A DNA stretch of 64,000 bases from Gloeophyllum trabeum ATCC 11539 (taxonomy: Eukaryota; Basidiomycota; Agaricomycetes; Gloeophyllales; Gloeophyllaceae). The DNA lies in NCBI RefSeq assembly GCF_000344685.1, contig NW_006920415.1, positions 206,834-270,833 of the forward strand, given 5' to 3'. The notes under the pieces are model-generated. The model did no database searches. It was not told the origin of the DNA and saw only the letters and a list, made by a program, of their open reading frames with translations. Both the position numbers and the translations under genes were made by a program. Positions 34,707 through 46,200 of this stretch are shown here, piece after piece (position 1 is the first letter of the stretch; every line of letters starts with the position of its first letter).

Positions 34707-36664
34707 ACTTCATTGAGTGCGTGAGGATGCAATTTGTCCTTTGGCAGTGGGCAGTCCTAGGCGCCTAATATAGCACGTGCCACGTGTATCTCAAACTTGC
34801 CGTCCGGCGACCGCGGCTTCTGAATCAAAACCAAAATCCAAGTCTAAGTCGAAAGTGCATGGTCAGACTACAGCCTCAAGATCAGCTATCTGAGAGACAA
34901 GAGTTTCCACGAACGCCTCGCAGACCCTGCGCATCTGAGTCTGCATCAATGTTATCCTCAAGCAGGCATGAAGCCAAGTGAAAAGAACTACTTCTTCGGT
35001 ACGATCCGCTGTGTGTACTCTATTAGAGTGAATCTGACCATATTCGGCGCTACGACGGGTGGAGTTCTTCTCTGACGTTGTAGGTCCGAGGATTTACGAT
35101 CAGCGCGTACAACGGCAGAGGCAAACGCTGAGTGGCTATACACGAGCGATCAAAGCGTGCGCACAAGTGCAATATCCACGACGGTGGTGAGCAGTGCCAG
35201 TGGCATAGCACGACTTCGCAGCTACAGACTGCCGCAATTGCAACACATGCCGACCTATACGATGCAATCTTCCAAGATAGTACGTAGGAGATCACCCGCA
35301 GCACGGGCCCTCGGACAAACCTCGAATATACCTGTGTGTAGCATCTTTGGATCATGATAGGACCGCCATTGAAGCTATCTCCTCCGAGGAGTACGGCAAC
35401 TCCCCCTGTTTATGAGGGTTATGAACTCTTCTGGAAGGTAGTGAAGAAGAACTTCTACTAGCTCCTCGACAGCGAAGGTGGAGCGAACCCGATCGCATGA
35501 CTTGACAGGCTCGGTGAGTTGGTCACGGTAGCCAACGGCTTGGAAACACTAAGTATAAACCCCATTGAAAGATGCAGGATCGCCTTATCCTGGTCGCACG
35601 TGAGCCCGATTCAACTGTTCCGTTCTCATGTTATCTAGATAACCATCTCTTATGAAGTTCAAGGTACAGCCTCTCTTCTGCAGCAGCTGCAAGGTCATGT
35701 ATTTCCGACTTACTATAGCGCCGCCAAGCCAGGCTTAGGGACGCTGAAAAAAAAGCTGACGGACGGAGTCCTCTCCCGACCGCTGGCCAGTGTTGCTGGC
35801 AATGGCCGTAATCCGTACCTTGTGGTCAGTACGGTCGTAGTCGCGCAATTAACCTATGGTAGGATAATTCTCAACGTCATTTGGATGTCTTCGATTACAT
35901 CAACGTTCCTATGAACGACATCGTAAGTGAGAGACTGACTGGGAAAGCTGGGGTATCTAGATCGATAGAGTTATTGAGATAATCGGGATCAAGGCTGTCG
36001 CAAAGCTGAGCCAACTTTGCTATCACCTCATTCTATTTTTCTATTAAGGTCCGCGTTCGGATGTGCAAGAGCCAGACCAAAACGATCAGCAGTGAATGGT
36101 CTCGCCCAGCTGTCACTTACACGCACCCGGAGATATAACAGCACCGACAGATTGTCATCAGAGATGCATGGAGCACCAGCACATTAACGGTACCGTCTTG
36201 TTTATAAATCACGATCTTAAGTGTTTCTTTCCAGAGGGATTTACGTCCATTGAAACGAAAATTGTCCAGCTCCTCTTCGGATTAATGCTCGTGTCTCCTC
36301 GAGGAAGCAGATCCTATTTCGGGTCGAGTGTGTTGCATCCAAACCTAATATCATTCTTAGCGAGCGCCGTGAACGCGTCTCTATTCACTGGACTGGTGCG
36401 GAGGAATACGGGCAAGTAAGCCGTCGCTCGAAGCCATCTACTGCGCCCGTACTTTCTCAAGTCCCTGCGATTATGGAACTTCCCTTCATAAGTTAACTCG
36501 CCCCGGAGCAAAGGCAGCTCCAATGGCAGCAGGAGAATCATGCTGACGGTTAGCTCAATCCCATGCTACGAAGTCTAGGTCTGGAACCGCGTGCGCAACA
36601 CTTCTCTCTCATTGTATTGATATATATTTACTCAATCCGGAAGGACTAAACCACTCCCGAGGTA
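34707..36664. other. 2 kb of gene-poor, decayed sequence
   Basis: The first part should hold the TFIIIC promoter. Around 35050-35520 (+) several short frames follow one another with stops (for example GPSDKPRIYLCVASLDHDRTA), suggesting an old decayed gene that I cannot identify. A frame at 36096-36419 (+) has no family resemblance. Nothing is called. Confidence 0.35.
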
Positions 36665-37099
36665 CAGTCGAGTCTGTCAGAACCCATACCTCTCATAACC
36701 CATAACCTGCAATAACCCATAGGATTTGGTGTCCATGCAGTCGGTTCCCATTTTAAAGCCATAAGTCTGTTATACCCAATAATCCATGAGTTTTAGGTGA
36801 TCATAACCCATAATCTGGTATAGTATTAGCACATAATGGGGGATTTTGACCTATAAATCAGTGTCACTATGGTCATCTATGGTATAAAATGCCATTCATA
36901 TCCTAACCTCGTCCCAAAGTGAGTGCAAATTGTCGTTTCGTTGGTGTCCCACACGCGAGCAATAGTCGGGACTTACCGACGACGAGGCCGTGTCACGTTC
37001 ACTATAGTGTCACACGCTGTCACAGAGTAACCCATAATCTGTGATAATCCATATCTTTTTAGGTCCACGGACCGGTATGGGGTTTCACAGACTCGACTG
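36665..37099. mobile_element. Tc1/mariner-type MITE, 435 bp, TA target duplication
   Basis: The left end CAGTCGAGTCTGT and the right end acagactcgactg are perfect inverted repeats for 13 bp and extend imperfectly to about 26 bp (…aacccatacc / ggtatggggt…). TA flanks both sides (36663-36664 and 37100-37101). The interior is AT-rich and contains many variants of 'aacccataatc', reading like repeated taaccca motifs. There is no transposase, so it is non-autonomous. Confidence 0.85.
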
Positions 37100-37101
37100 T
37101 A

Positions 37102-37689
37102 TGTGTTAAGAGCTAACGGACCGACGAACATTGGATTCTGAAAGACGGACATGCCGAGTTTGCATGTGGCGTCCATGGAGCTGGCAGCTTCCACGGGGAA
37201 GGGATTGAGGATATCGGGATCAGTGTGTTTATGGTTAGGGTTGGCAGCACGTATCTCCGGGGACTTGGTCTGCGTGTGGGACAACTTCAACTCCGATTTG
37301 GATTGGAGCTCGCAAGACCATGCATATAGGCACTCGCGGAACCGCAAATTCGTCGGAGTGGCATATCTATTACCGTGGGATTCATCACTGATTTTACCCA
37401 GCGGTGCAGTCAGGAAGTTATTTTCCGCTTTGCACGGATTGCTGTGCGTCCCCGGGCCATTCCTGTAGAAGAGAATGTGGTCAGCGCGGTATCAGGAACC
37501 AGGCGGTGGATCCAACCGGATTCTGTCACCCTGTTGATGAAACGCAAACCACCGAATACCACTCACTGGCAGGCTTCTGCCGATACTCCAGGACAAGGTT
37601 AGAAGCGATGACGGAGCTTGATTCCGATGCCCCGACATACATAACTACGCAGGCCACGATCGGATGCCCAAAGGCAATTGCAAGCCCTG
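37102..37689. other. intergenic between MITE and zinc-finger gene
   Basis: Short frames on both strands only; none recognised. It may hold upstream exons or the promoter of the regulator. Confidence 0.3.
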
Positions 37690-39127
37690 ATGCCCGTCGC
37701 CGTCCCCCTTACAGATCTCTGCGAGTCCCGGCTTTCATTTACCTTTGATACCTTCGCCCCGGATGGAATATTGCTGGTTCGAGTGTCGCCCTTATCAGAG
37801 ATTGACGCTGTCAGCGCTAAAACATATTGGACCAACGATCTTCACATCAACTTTGCTCTTGTGCAACAGGGCAACTCACTTATCTTGTCCGTCTTCCCTT
37901 CCACACCCTTGTCAACGCAGCCAACAGCAGTAAACGGGACGAACCACGATCGCAGTGAGTGTTATTCTTCAGCTACCGTCGCGGGCCTGTTTCATTCCCC
38001 TCCAAACCACGAAGAGAGGGTGCCCCTCGCTTCCACCAACCCAGGCACCGTCGAGGTTGGACAAGATTTGCCTCATCAAGGTCTCGAGTACTGTTTCTCC
38101 GAAGCCCTCGAACAAGCCTTCGGAACCAGCATAAATCAAATCTCTGGTAATGTATTTTCTATTTTTTGTATGCTCTAGGTGCTTATCAAAGGGTTTAGCC
38201 ATGAACATACAATCTCAAGCGCAAAATCATACTGACGACATGGCTGAATGGCTGGCCAACAGCATGTCTCTGAATGCCGATGGAATCCAACATGACGGTA
38301 TGATCGTTCACATCCAGGTTATAGGCGCCATCCTCAGCTGTGCTGCAGACTATTCCTCCATACCGTTCCAGAATCGCCTTACACCGTCTTTCTCATGCAA
38401 TACGAATAATTATCAGTCTCTCTCTACCATATCCCAGCAGGATGCATTCCAACCGCTGATGATGGAACCCATCAGCACCGGTCCATCTCCGACTCCAGCT
38501 GAAGAGCGATCATCGCCAGTCACATCATCTTCCAGCTCACCGCTTCCTTTCCTATCCGACAAGTTGGTTCAATTCGACCTGTCCAGTTTCTACAACTGTT
38601 CGTCTCCAGAATCATCGTCAGGCTCGGCGGCGCTTTCGTCCGCATCTCCCTCTCCCTCGTCTTCAGCCACGAACGGAAATTTCTCGTCGTTCCCAACCAC
38701 CGGTGCAAAGTCTGGCGTCAATACCACCAAGTCCGCTCCTCGCCAAGCCCGGCGACGTCGATTCCAGTGTCTCAATCCCGATTGTCCTCGCCTCTTCACA
38801 TCTGAATACACTCGCAGGGTGCACATGGCCACCCACAATACACTACCTCGGAAAGCACTCCCTTGCACCATGCGCGAGGAGACTGGCTGTACCGAGATGT
38901 TCTCGCGAGCCCACGATCGACTACGACACGAGGTTGCCATGCATGGCAAGGAGTGTGAGTGGGTTTGCAGTGTCTGTGGCCGATTCTTCTCAACGGCCAG
39001 GATGCTGGAGATTCACAAATGCCCTGGGACTATATCCGGGTGGATCAAGGCACGTTGTCCGAGGATTGCGGGTGGTGAGAGCAGTCGTATTACGGGACGG
39101 TACTTGGACACTGATGACACTTCGTAG
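37690..39127 (+). CDS. C2H2 zinc-finger transcription factor
   Basis: The secure part is one exon from 38199 to the stop at 39127. It encodes a Ser/Pro-rich region and then three C2H2-type fingers: FQCLNPDCPRLFTSEYTRR with HMATH; a longer variant CTMREETGCTEMFSRAHDRL with HEVAMH; and WVCSVCGRFFSTARMLEIH, which ends in Cys. A basic stretch (RQARRRRF) before finger 1 may be a nuclear signal. An upstream exon from ATG 37690 joins in frame through an intron at 38147-38198 (gtaatg...tttag), but this start is less certain; ATG 38201 is the alternative. It is presumably a DNA-binding regulator and lies about 340 bp from the 3' end of the CYP63-like gene. Confidence 0.78.
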
Positions 39128-39467
39128 AGCTGCCCCAATGACCGTAGTCGCTCGCAGCGCAGGTACTGCAGGGCAGGCCAGAAGCTCCGACGTGCTCAGA
39201 CTGTATCCCTAGACTTTATTCGACTTTTTCTTACAAGTGATCTGCCTTAATTGTCGCCGACCTTAATATCGCCCTGTACTTACCTACGAGAGACACATGA
39301 TATAAAGGGAATGATACTATGACGGAGAATATTCCATCGGGTTAGTGATGGTCAACATACATACAACTTGGGAGAACACAGATAAAATGCGCAGCCCGAG
39401 ACGTCGTTCGATAATATCGAGAGTGTGCCCTGCACACGGGCACGTTTGACTACGGTCGTCCAACTTC

Positions 39468-42152
39468 TCACACTATGATATCCTCTTTGTTTACCTCCGT
39501 CATACGTACCCAGAGCCCTCCACGAGAGTACATGGTCAGATGACTCTTAGGACAGAACCTTTCGATGGCTTGTCGGCCTTCCGCCTTGGCCCATTCTTTC
39601 GGCGGCAAGGTCCCGGGAGCGTGAGCAGACGGCTCCAACTCGATGCTCGAGAAGTTTTGGAGAAGGCGGATGAGCATGAACGACATCTCATTATAGGCAA
39701 ACTGACACGGGCGACACGGTCAGCAGACTGCCGCGTGCAGGGGACCGTAGAAGCTCACCTGCTGCCCCAGGCATATCCTGGGCCCGGCATTGAAGGGGAC
39801 GAATATGAACGGGTTGGGGGTGAGGTATTTCCTCAGCCTGTCGTCGATGAACCTGTCGGGATCGAAGTCGTCCGCTATGAATGGAAATGTGCATATTAAC
39901 GTTGCGAATTCTCAGGAAATTCCGAGAATGCCGGACAATTCGCGGGTGGCAGGGACAAATGTGACTCCACATGGGGCCGGAGTAAAATTTGTATATTACT
40001 TTGCCAAGAGTGGGTACTCACCGTCGGGACCCCACAGATCCTTTCGTCTGTGCATGAGGAATACCGAGTAGGTAACACTAAACATTCGGAGTGATCATTA
40101 TGTCAGGAGATACACAACCTGAATGGCGTGAGAAGGACAACATGCCTAGTGTTGGCTGGGACGTAGAACGGCTTCTGCCCAGGGTTCGGAGAAGGCAATG
40201 TGGTGGCACGCACGCTTTGCCTACGTCGCCGCTGGAATGAGTACGCCGCGATACTACTATATTTACCACCCTTACCGCACGTTGAAAGGGACAGCGGGGT
40301 ACAGCCGTAAGGTTTCTGTTCCATAGAGATACATCAGTCTCGGCAGTCACCCGACCTTGCCCGGGTCAGGTACCGACCGTTGATTACAGCCCTCAGGTAT
40401 TTCATCTCCCTGATGTCGTCGTAAGTCGGTTTTCTGGTAGGCCCCACCTTGTCCAGGACTTCGGAGCGGAGGCGCGCCATGACGTTCGGGTACATGGCAA
40501 GAAAGTAGATCACGAACGTCAGAGTGGCGGCGGTCTGTGAACCCCTATGAGTTTACAGACCCGAGATAACAAGGCGGACCAATCCGTGGAGGCCAGTTAT
40601 GATCGTACCGTGTCTCTCCCAGCAAGCAAGATATTGAGCGTCTCATCTTTGAGTATCTTGCGATCTGCAGCCGATATAAAGGGGAATAGTCAGCAAGAGC
40701 TAAAGACGTTGAGCCAGGCACACGCCAGCTTCCGGCAGGCGACGGAGAACATGCGCGCACCCGAAGTAAACTTAATCAGATGTTCCAACAGAGTTTCCCC
40801 GTCTTCGGCCTCGTCATCCACCTTCGCATCCACCGTATCTAACGGCAGCGCAGCTTTCGTCTTGGCCAAGGCCTCTTCCAGGATCCTGTCGATGTATCCA
40901 CTCACTACCTTCATGGGCTCCTTGGTCTTGTCTTTTCCTATTTCGGACAACGGCCATATCTCTCCCATATTGAACCGCCTCGCGATGACATCCTGCGCTT
41001 CGGCAAAAGCTCCCGCGAACCTTTTCGCTTCAGCGGATCCAGGCGGAGAGGCGACGGGAGAGTCGGTGACAGTGGCGGCAGCATCTACGCCATACGGATA
41101 CGGAAGCACATCCGAGAGGGAATTAACATTACTTCCGAACAAAAAATCGGTGGCCGAGTCCAGGGTGAACCGAGAAATCAAGTCCTAAGTAGAAGGAGTA
41201 TGGCATCAATGCGGAGCGGGCGTGTTTTGACAAGTCTCGCTGACCTGGAAATCCACTGGGTAGCCTTCCGCTTGTCGTTGCTTAATCTTCTCTATCGCTT
41301 CCTCGCCGTGGCGGTCGAAAATATCAAAGTGAGCAATGCGATCTCGAGAAAAGAAGGGTCGCGTCATGGACCGGTGGAACCTGCAGAGTGTTACGCCAGG
41401 TCACTTCGATAAGACAGGTAAACGTACTTCCACATATCCCCTACGTAGGATCTCAGTCACACATGTCATACAAAGTTAACAGGATGCGCCTACCATCGGA
41501 ATTGAAGACACCGGTTCCTAGGAGGGATTCCATCTTGTACTTCTGTTTGTCTCCTACTCAACGTGGTCAATAACTTGGGTGACTACATTCCAGAGACGCT
41601 CCGACGCCTTGACGAGATTGTCGCGTCTATACTTACCTTTAACGAAGCTGTTAAAATCCGTGGCCAAGATAACCTTGACATGATCAGGTTCGACCGTCAG
41701 GATGATGTCCTCCCAAAGCACCCGAGTATTGAACACTTTTCCGACTTCGGGCCATGCCCTCAAAAAGTATTCACCTGTATAATCGCGAGTAATTAGTCAC
41801 CTCCGCGGAGGCCCAGGGTACTCGGTAGGCCGTGCTCACCGGGATAACCGGAATTCACCAGCTTAATGAGATTCACTATATGGTCTACGTTCCCAGGCCA
41901 CCTGCCGTTCCAGACAGGTACGAGTCTTGCGCCCATCCTCTCCGCGTCTCTGCGCTTATTCCAGGACTGGACGCAGACGACGATCATCGTCCATACCGGG
42001 AAACTAAGGAATGCCAGGAATAGAGTAAGCGACAGCGGCGTCTCTATTCCGAATGCGCGTCGAAGAAAGTCCATGAAGCAAAAGGTGGAAACCGGTACCG
42101 CCGACAGCTTGGCCACAGTCCGTACCAAGTACGGCACGCCAGGAGGCAACAT
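39468..42152 (-). CDS. cytochrome P450, CYP63-like
   Basis: A full multi-exon P450. The N-terminus [17 protein letters not shown] and two hydrophobic segments are followed by [13 protein letters not shown] and [17 protein letters not shown]. The C-helix region is [19 protein letters not shown], then [17 protein letters not shown]. The I-helix reads [13 protein letters not shown], the ExxR is [16 protein letters not shown] (spliced), then FYVPANT, and the haem loop is [13 protein letters not shown] followed by [17 protein letters not shown]. This order and wording match the basidiomycete CYP63 group in the CYP52 clan, known for oxidising alkanes, alkylphenols and aromatics in white-rot fungi. 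It should be a haem monooxygenase in the endoplasmic reticulum. No disabling change is seen. Confidence 0.92.
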
Positions 42153-42844
42153 GTTAGATGGCGATCGTGTTGTGGTCGACAGGTAAGGAGTGCTTGAAGT
42201 TGTCAGCTTGTTAGTTGAAGGGCATTTACAGATGTCTCGCACTTATAAGCGGCAACCTGGACTGCTGGGATGTTGCAGCGTATGATCGCTCAACGTCAGT
42301 AACGTGAGTAATCGTCCATGAGAACTCCCTCATCGACGCAGTACTGGTTCGTCTTGATGCTTAGCCAATTGGTAATTGGCGTACCACGGGACGCAAATGG
42401 GACGCGTGGCACGGGAGCAAGAAGTTCCGCGGCGTTTAGAAACACCTCAGACTGTTCTTCTAGAATTGTATACGTCCCTCTACCACCTTAGGCATTATAC
42501 AATCGTCTTAATGAGCGCTTGGAGTCGAAAGTTAGTGTAGTAAATATGAAAAGCTACGGAACAGGAAAACTTTGGAAATTCATGGACAGTTGTAATACCC
42601 ACTGCGCGCCTTCTAAAATCGGATATCCATGATTCTGTGGTTTTCTCGCAGTAAACGGCTTTCGAGAGAAAACCAATCCGCAGTGCGCAGACGTGGCGTT
42701 CAACTTCGCGGATGCTTCGTCCCGACGTGACATGGTAAAACGTCATGCAGTTTATATCGGGCAATACCGCTTAGTACTACTGATCTGCTCTGAGTCTCTG
42801 ACTGCTCATGAGTCGTTCCAGAGCGTAATGATCCCTTTACCAAT
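42153..42844. other. intergenic, upstream of the CYP63-like gene
   Basis: No gene. It should contain the P450 promoter next to 42153; no motif is singled out. Confidence 0.35.
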
Positions 42845-43051
42845 ACAGCCGCTTGCAGATCGATAGACCATCAATTCAGAAAACCACGTATAGTCGGAGT
42901 GGGTCGGAGTGGGTGCCAGGGACGTCGGAAGAAGGTAGAGAAGTCCAGATGGTCTGATTTCTGTCTCTCGGGGACTTGAAATTGCTTGTCCAACGTGGTC
43001 CGACTGTAAATGATTTTCAAAAAGTGGGCCCATCGATCTGCAAATGGCTGT
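42845..43051. repeat. 207 bp MITE-like repeat, copy A
   Basis: Nearly identical (a handful of substitutions, same length and orientation) to 54888-55094. The ends are inverted repeats of each other: acagccgcttgcagatcgat on the left and atcgatctgcaaatggctgt on the right. No coding capacity. The tandem gtcggagtgg unit near 42894-42910 is shared by both copies. The superfamily is unknown. Confidence 0.85.
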
Positions 43052-43249
43052 AATGATGTAAGTACATGACCAACTACAACTAGGCGATCCAAGAAATGTA
43101 TACGAATAAGTATCATGACGATCAACGAAACATCCCAGACAAGGCAGCATATGAAGAGGGACAGTAAATAATCTATGCCCACCTTTCGTCAGTGCCTGTT
43201 GTGGAGAGCGGAGATACAGAAAATTGAAGATTCAGGGCAGGAAGATACT

Positions 43250-46200
43250 CTAGGTTTGTGGAACGCTCCTGGAGCCTAGAGTCCCTTCAGCTTTTGACTT
43301 AGCCACAGCCTCTAGCTCGGCGAAAGTCCCGCTTCTGAGACACATATGACGGAAAATACCGTCCTCCTTTCGGATCAAGTTGTACGGCGTGTCGAACTCG
43401 GCGATCTGGCCCTTATCGAGCACAATGAGGCGATCGTAGTCGATCACAGTCCTCAGACGATGCGCCACTGCAGGCGGGGTTAGCCTATGCCTCGTAAGAG
43501 ATAGGCAGAATTCCGTACCTGTGAGCAGAAGCGAGTCATTGAATTCCTCCCGAATCGTTTCTTGTATTTTAGCATCAGTCGCGAAGTCGATGCTGCTGGT
43601 GGCTTCATCTAACACAATGATAGCACTCCGTCGGAGCAACGCCCGAGCCAAAGCAACAAGTTGCCTGTCCCCACACATTCTCATGTCAACAGATATCACA
43701 GGCGAGGGATATGTAGTCCCTACCTTTGACCTTGGGAGAAGTTCGTTCCACCGGCAGAGATCTGCGTGTCCAACGAAATGGTGGTCTTCGCTTCAACTTC
43801 AGTTGACGTGGCAGATGCTGCAGAGGAAGCGACGGTTGTTTCGCGCTCCACGCCGCGGATGGAGGGGGCTCTCGATGCCTGGCGGGAAGTCCGCTGCGAC
43901 TCATAAGCCGACTCTGACAGCAACCGGACCCGATAGAGCACGTCAAGGCACTCCTCATCTGAGTGCTCATCTGGGCTTGTGTGAGTAAGGAGAGCACAAT
44001 GAAAGCTAAGGACAGTTTACTGAATGGATCCAGGTTGTCGCGCAAGGTACCCGAGAATAATGTGGCATCCTGAGGTATGAACGTCTAGCCAGAAACTCGG
44101 GCGTTAGCCGTATAGCAACGCACTGAGTAGGCAAGTTACTGACTATGCGGGAGCGTAGATCGTGGACTCCGATGGTAGATATATCTATCCCATCGATGAC
44201 TATGCGCCCACTTGTAGGATCGACCTAGAGATCATTTAATGAGGTGGTCTAAATATGCTAACGATACGCACAAATCGAAGGATACTCATGGCCAACGTGG
44301 ACTTTCCACTGCCTGTGCGACCTAACAGTCCAACTCTCTCGCGGGGTCGAAGCTGAAACGAAACACCATGGAGTACAGGCGGCAATTCCGGTGAATACTT
44401 GATCACAAGGTCCTCGACGGATATAAGCGCCGCTTGGGTAGAGCTAGAAGGCCAGTAAGCGGGGGGCCGGTTCGACTCGATGACCGCAGGGGGCTCTTGG
44501 GGGAGATCGAGATATTCCACGACACGTTCCACAGAGCTACGAAGATTAGTATGGGCATCAACCAGCATGCATAGCAACTTACTTGAGATCAAGCTCCAAG
44601 GCGGTCCAGAATCGACAAGCCCAATAGATACTGGTCGTAAAATTCATTGCGGACGTGATACACAGACCAGCAGTACCCGCCGACACCAGCCCGGATAATG
44701 AAAACAGGGACGTGACCAGAACTGCGCCGGCTCCAAGAATATCGAAATTGAGCAATAACCACCGATTTGTCATCCAGAAAGAATACCACATCTGACGAAC
44801 GAATCCCATGAGGCCGAGAAGAGCGTGTTCCCATTAGAAACTAACCTTAGTAGTGAGATCGATCTTTCCATGTAATTCGTCCAGGAAACGCTGCTCGGCT
44901 GAAAATGCACGGACAGTCACGATACCTTCCAATAATTCACCGAATCCTGCAAAGATAGGCGAACGACTATTAGACTCCATGCGCCGCAGATCTCGGCCAG
45001 TGTTCAAGTAGCCGATTGCGAGGTAGCGATAAACAAGCCCAATGATCGAGGCGGGGAGCAGGAAGAGTGGGAAGATCACGCTACATCCTCGAATCAACAC
45101 GCATGGCCGACGCAACATAGCGAGATAAAACTCACGTCACCGTGATCACCGAGGCAAAGAAGTTTGCTAGGGAGGAATTGACAGCTTGAAGAGAGCCCGA
45201 AAGTGACGTATCCACCGTCTCAATATCCTGGGATGCATTCATTAGTCATGGATGGATGAGACAGGATTCCGCCGGTCGCACCTTGCTGAAGCGATTAAGC
45301 ATGCGCCCTGGATCAGTCACCTCTCAGTGATGGGATTGGAACGAAAAATGAGGGGTATCACCTTGTGGCGTGACATCGTGCCATCTCATTGTGGCGCGCA
45401 CTACCGCAACCAACAGCTGTCGGAACAGGAGACGAGAGGCTCTCAAAGCGCCGGTAATCTGTGTGATGATAGACGCGATATTGATTGTCGCAGCACCCAG
45501 CCCGATAGCAGCGTAGATCCCGACGTAAAATAAGGGGTGGTCCTGAGCTCTGGGAAGGCCGTAAGAGGGAGTAAATGGTCCCTGCATCCACTGGAAGGCA
45601 GTCTGCGCATGGTGCATGAAAAGAGGGTTATCCAAGACGATTTCATGCTCTGCCGATGCAAACGAAGTGTGCAGATACGGTGTTGATGGGTTAGTGTCAC
45701 TTTCGCCATAGGCTTCACCCCAGAACTGCATTTCCGGACTGAGCGACCGGTCAAAAAGGTGAGGAGCGATATGACTTTACTTTGATCCACACTTTCTCAG
45801 TAACGCCCATGATCTGTCGGGAAAGTGTTTCAGCAGCAGCGACCTCTCAGAGTGTGCACAACCTACCTGGCTCAGTACAATTAGTATGCACAAGATGGTC
45901 CAAGTCCAATACGAACTGGAGCCTTCGATTGAGTAAGAAAAGACCAGTAACCATGGCATACGCACGAGGCTTTCAAGTAAGTCTTGTAAATGGACCATTT
46001 GACTCCACCAGTTTCCCTGTGCTCGTCCTTAATCAATTTTCTGGGTTTCTTGTGCTCCGCCGACCCATTTGTAGCATCTTTATGGGCATCTTCATCCCCT
46101 ACCTCGGCCGCCAGTTCTTCTTCAGTCTTCTCGTTTACGCTCTCGGCTTCTTTTGCGTTTTGATCAGCAGTGGAGTCATAAGCAATGTCGTCTAGCAGGC

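Noticed and set aside
38298..38337. Possible short intron in the zinc-finger gene
   Set aside because: Its removal would shift the frame; the unspliced reading is open.
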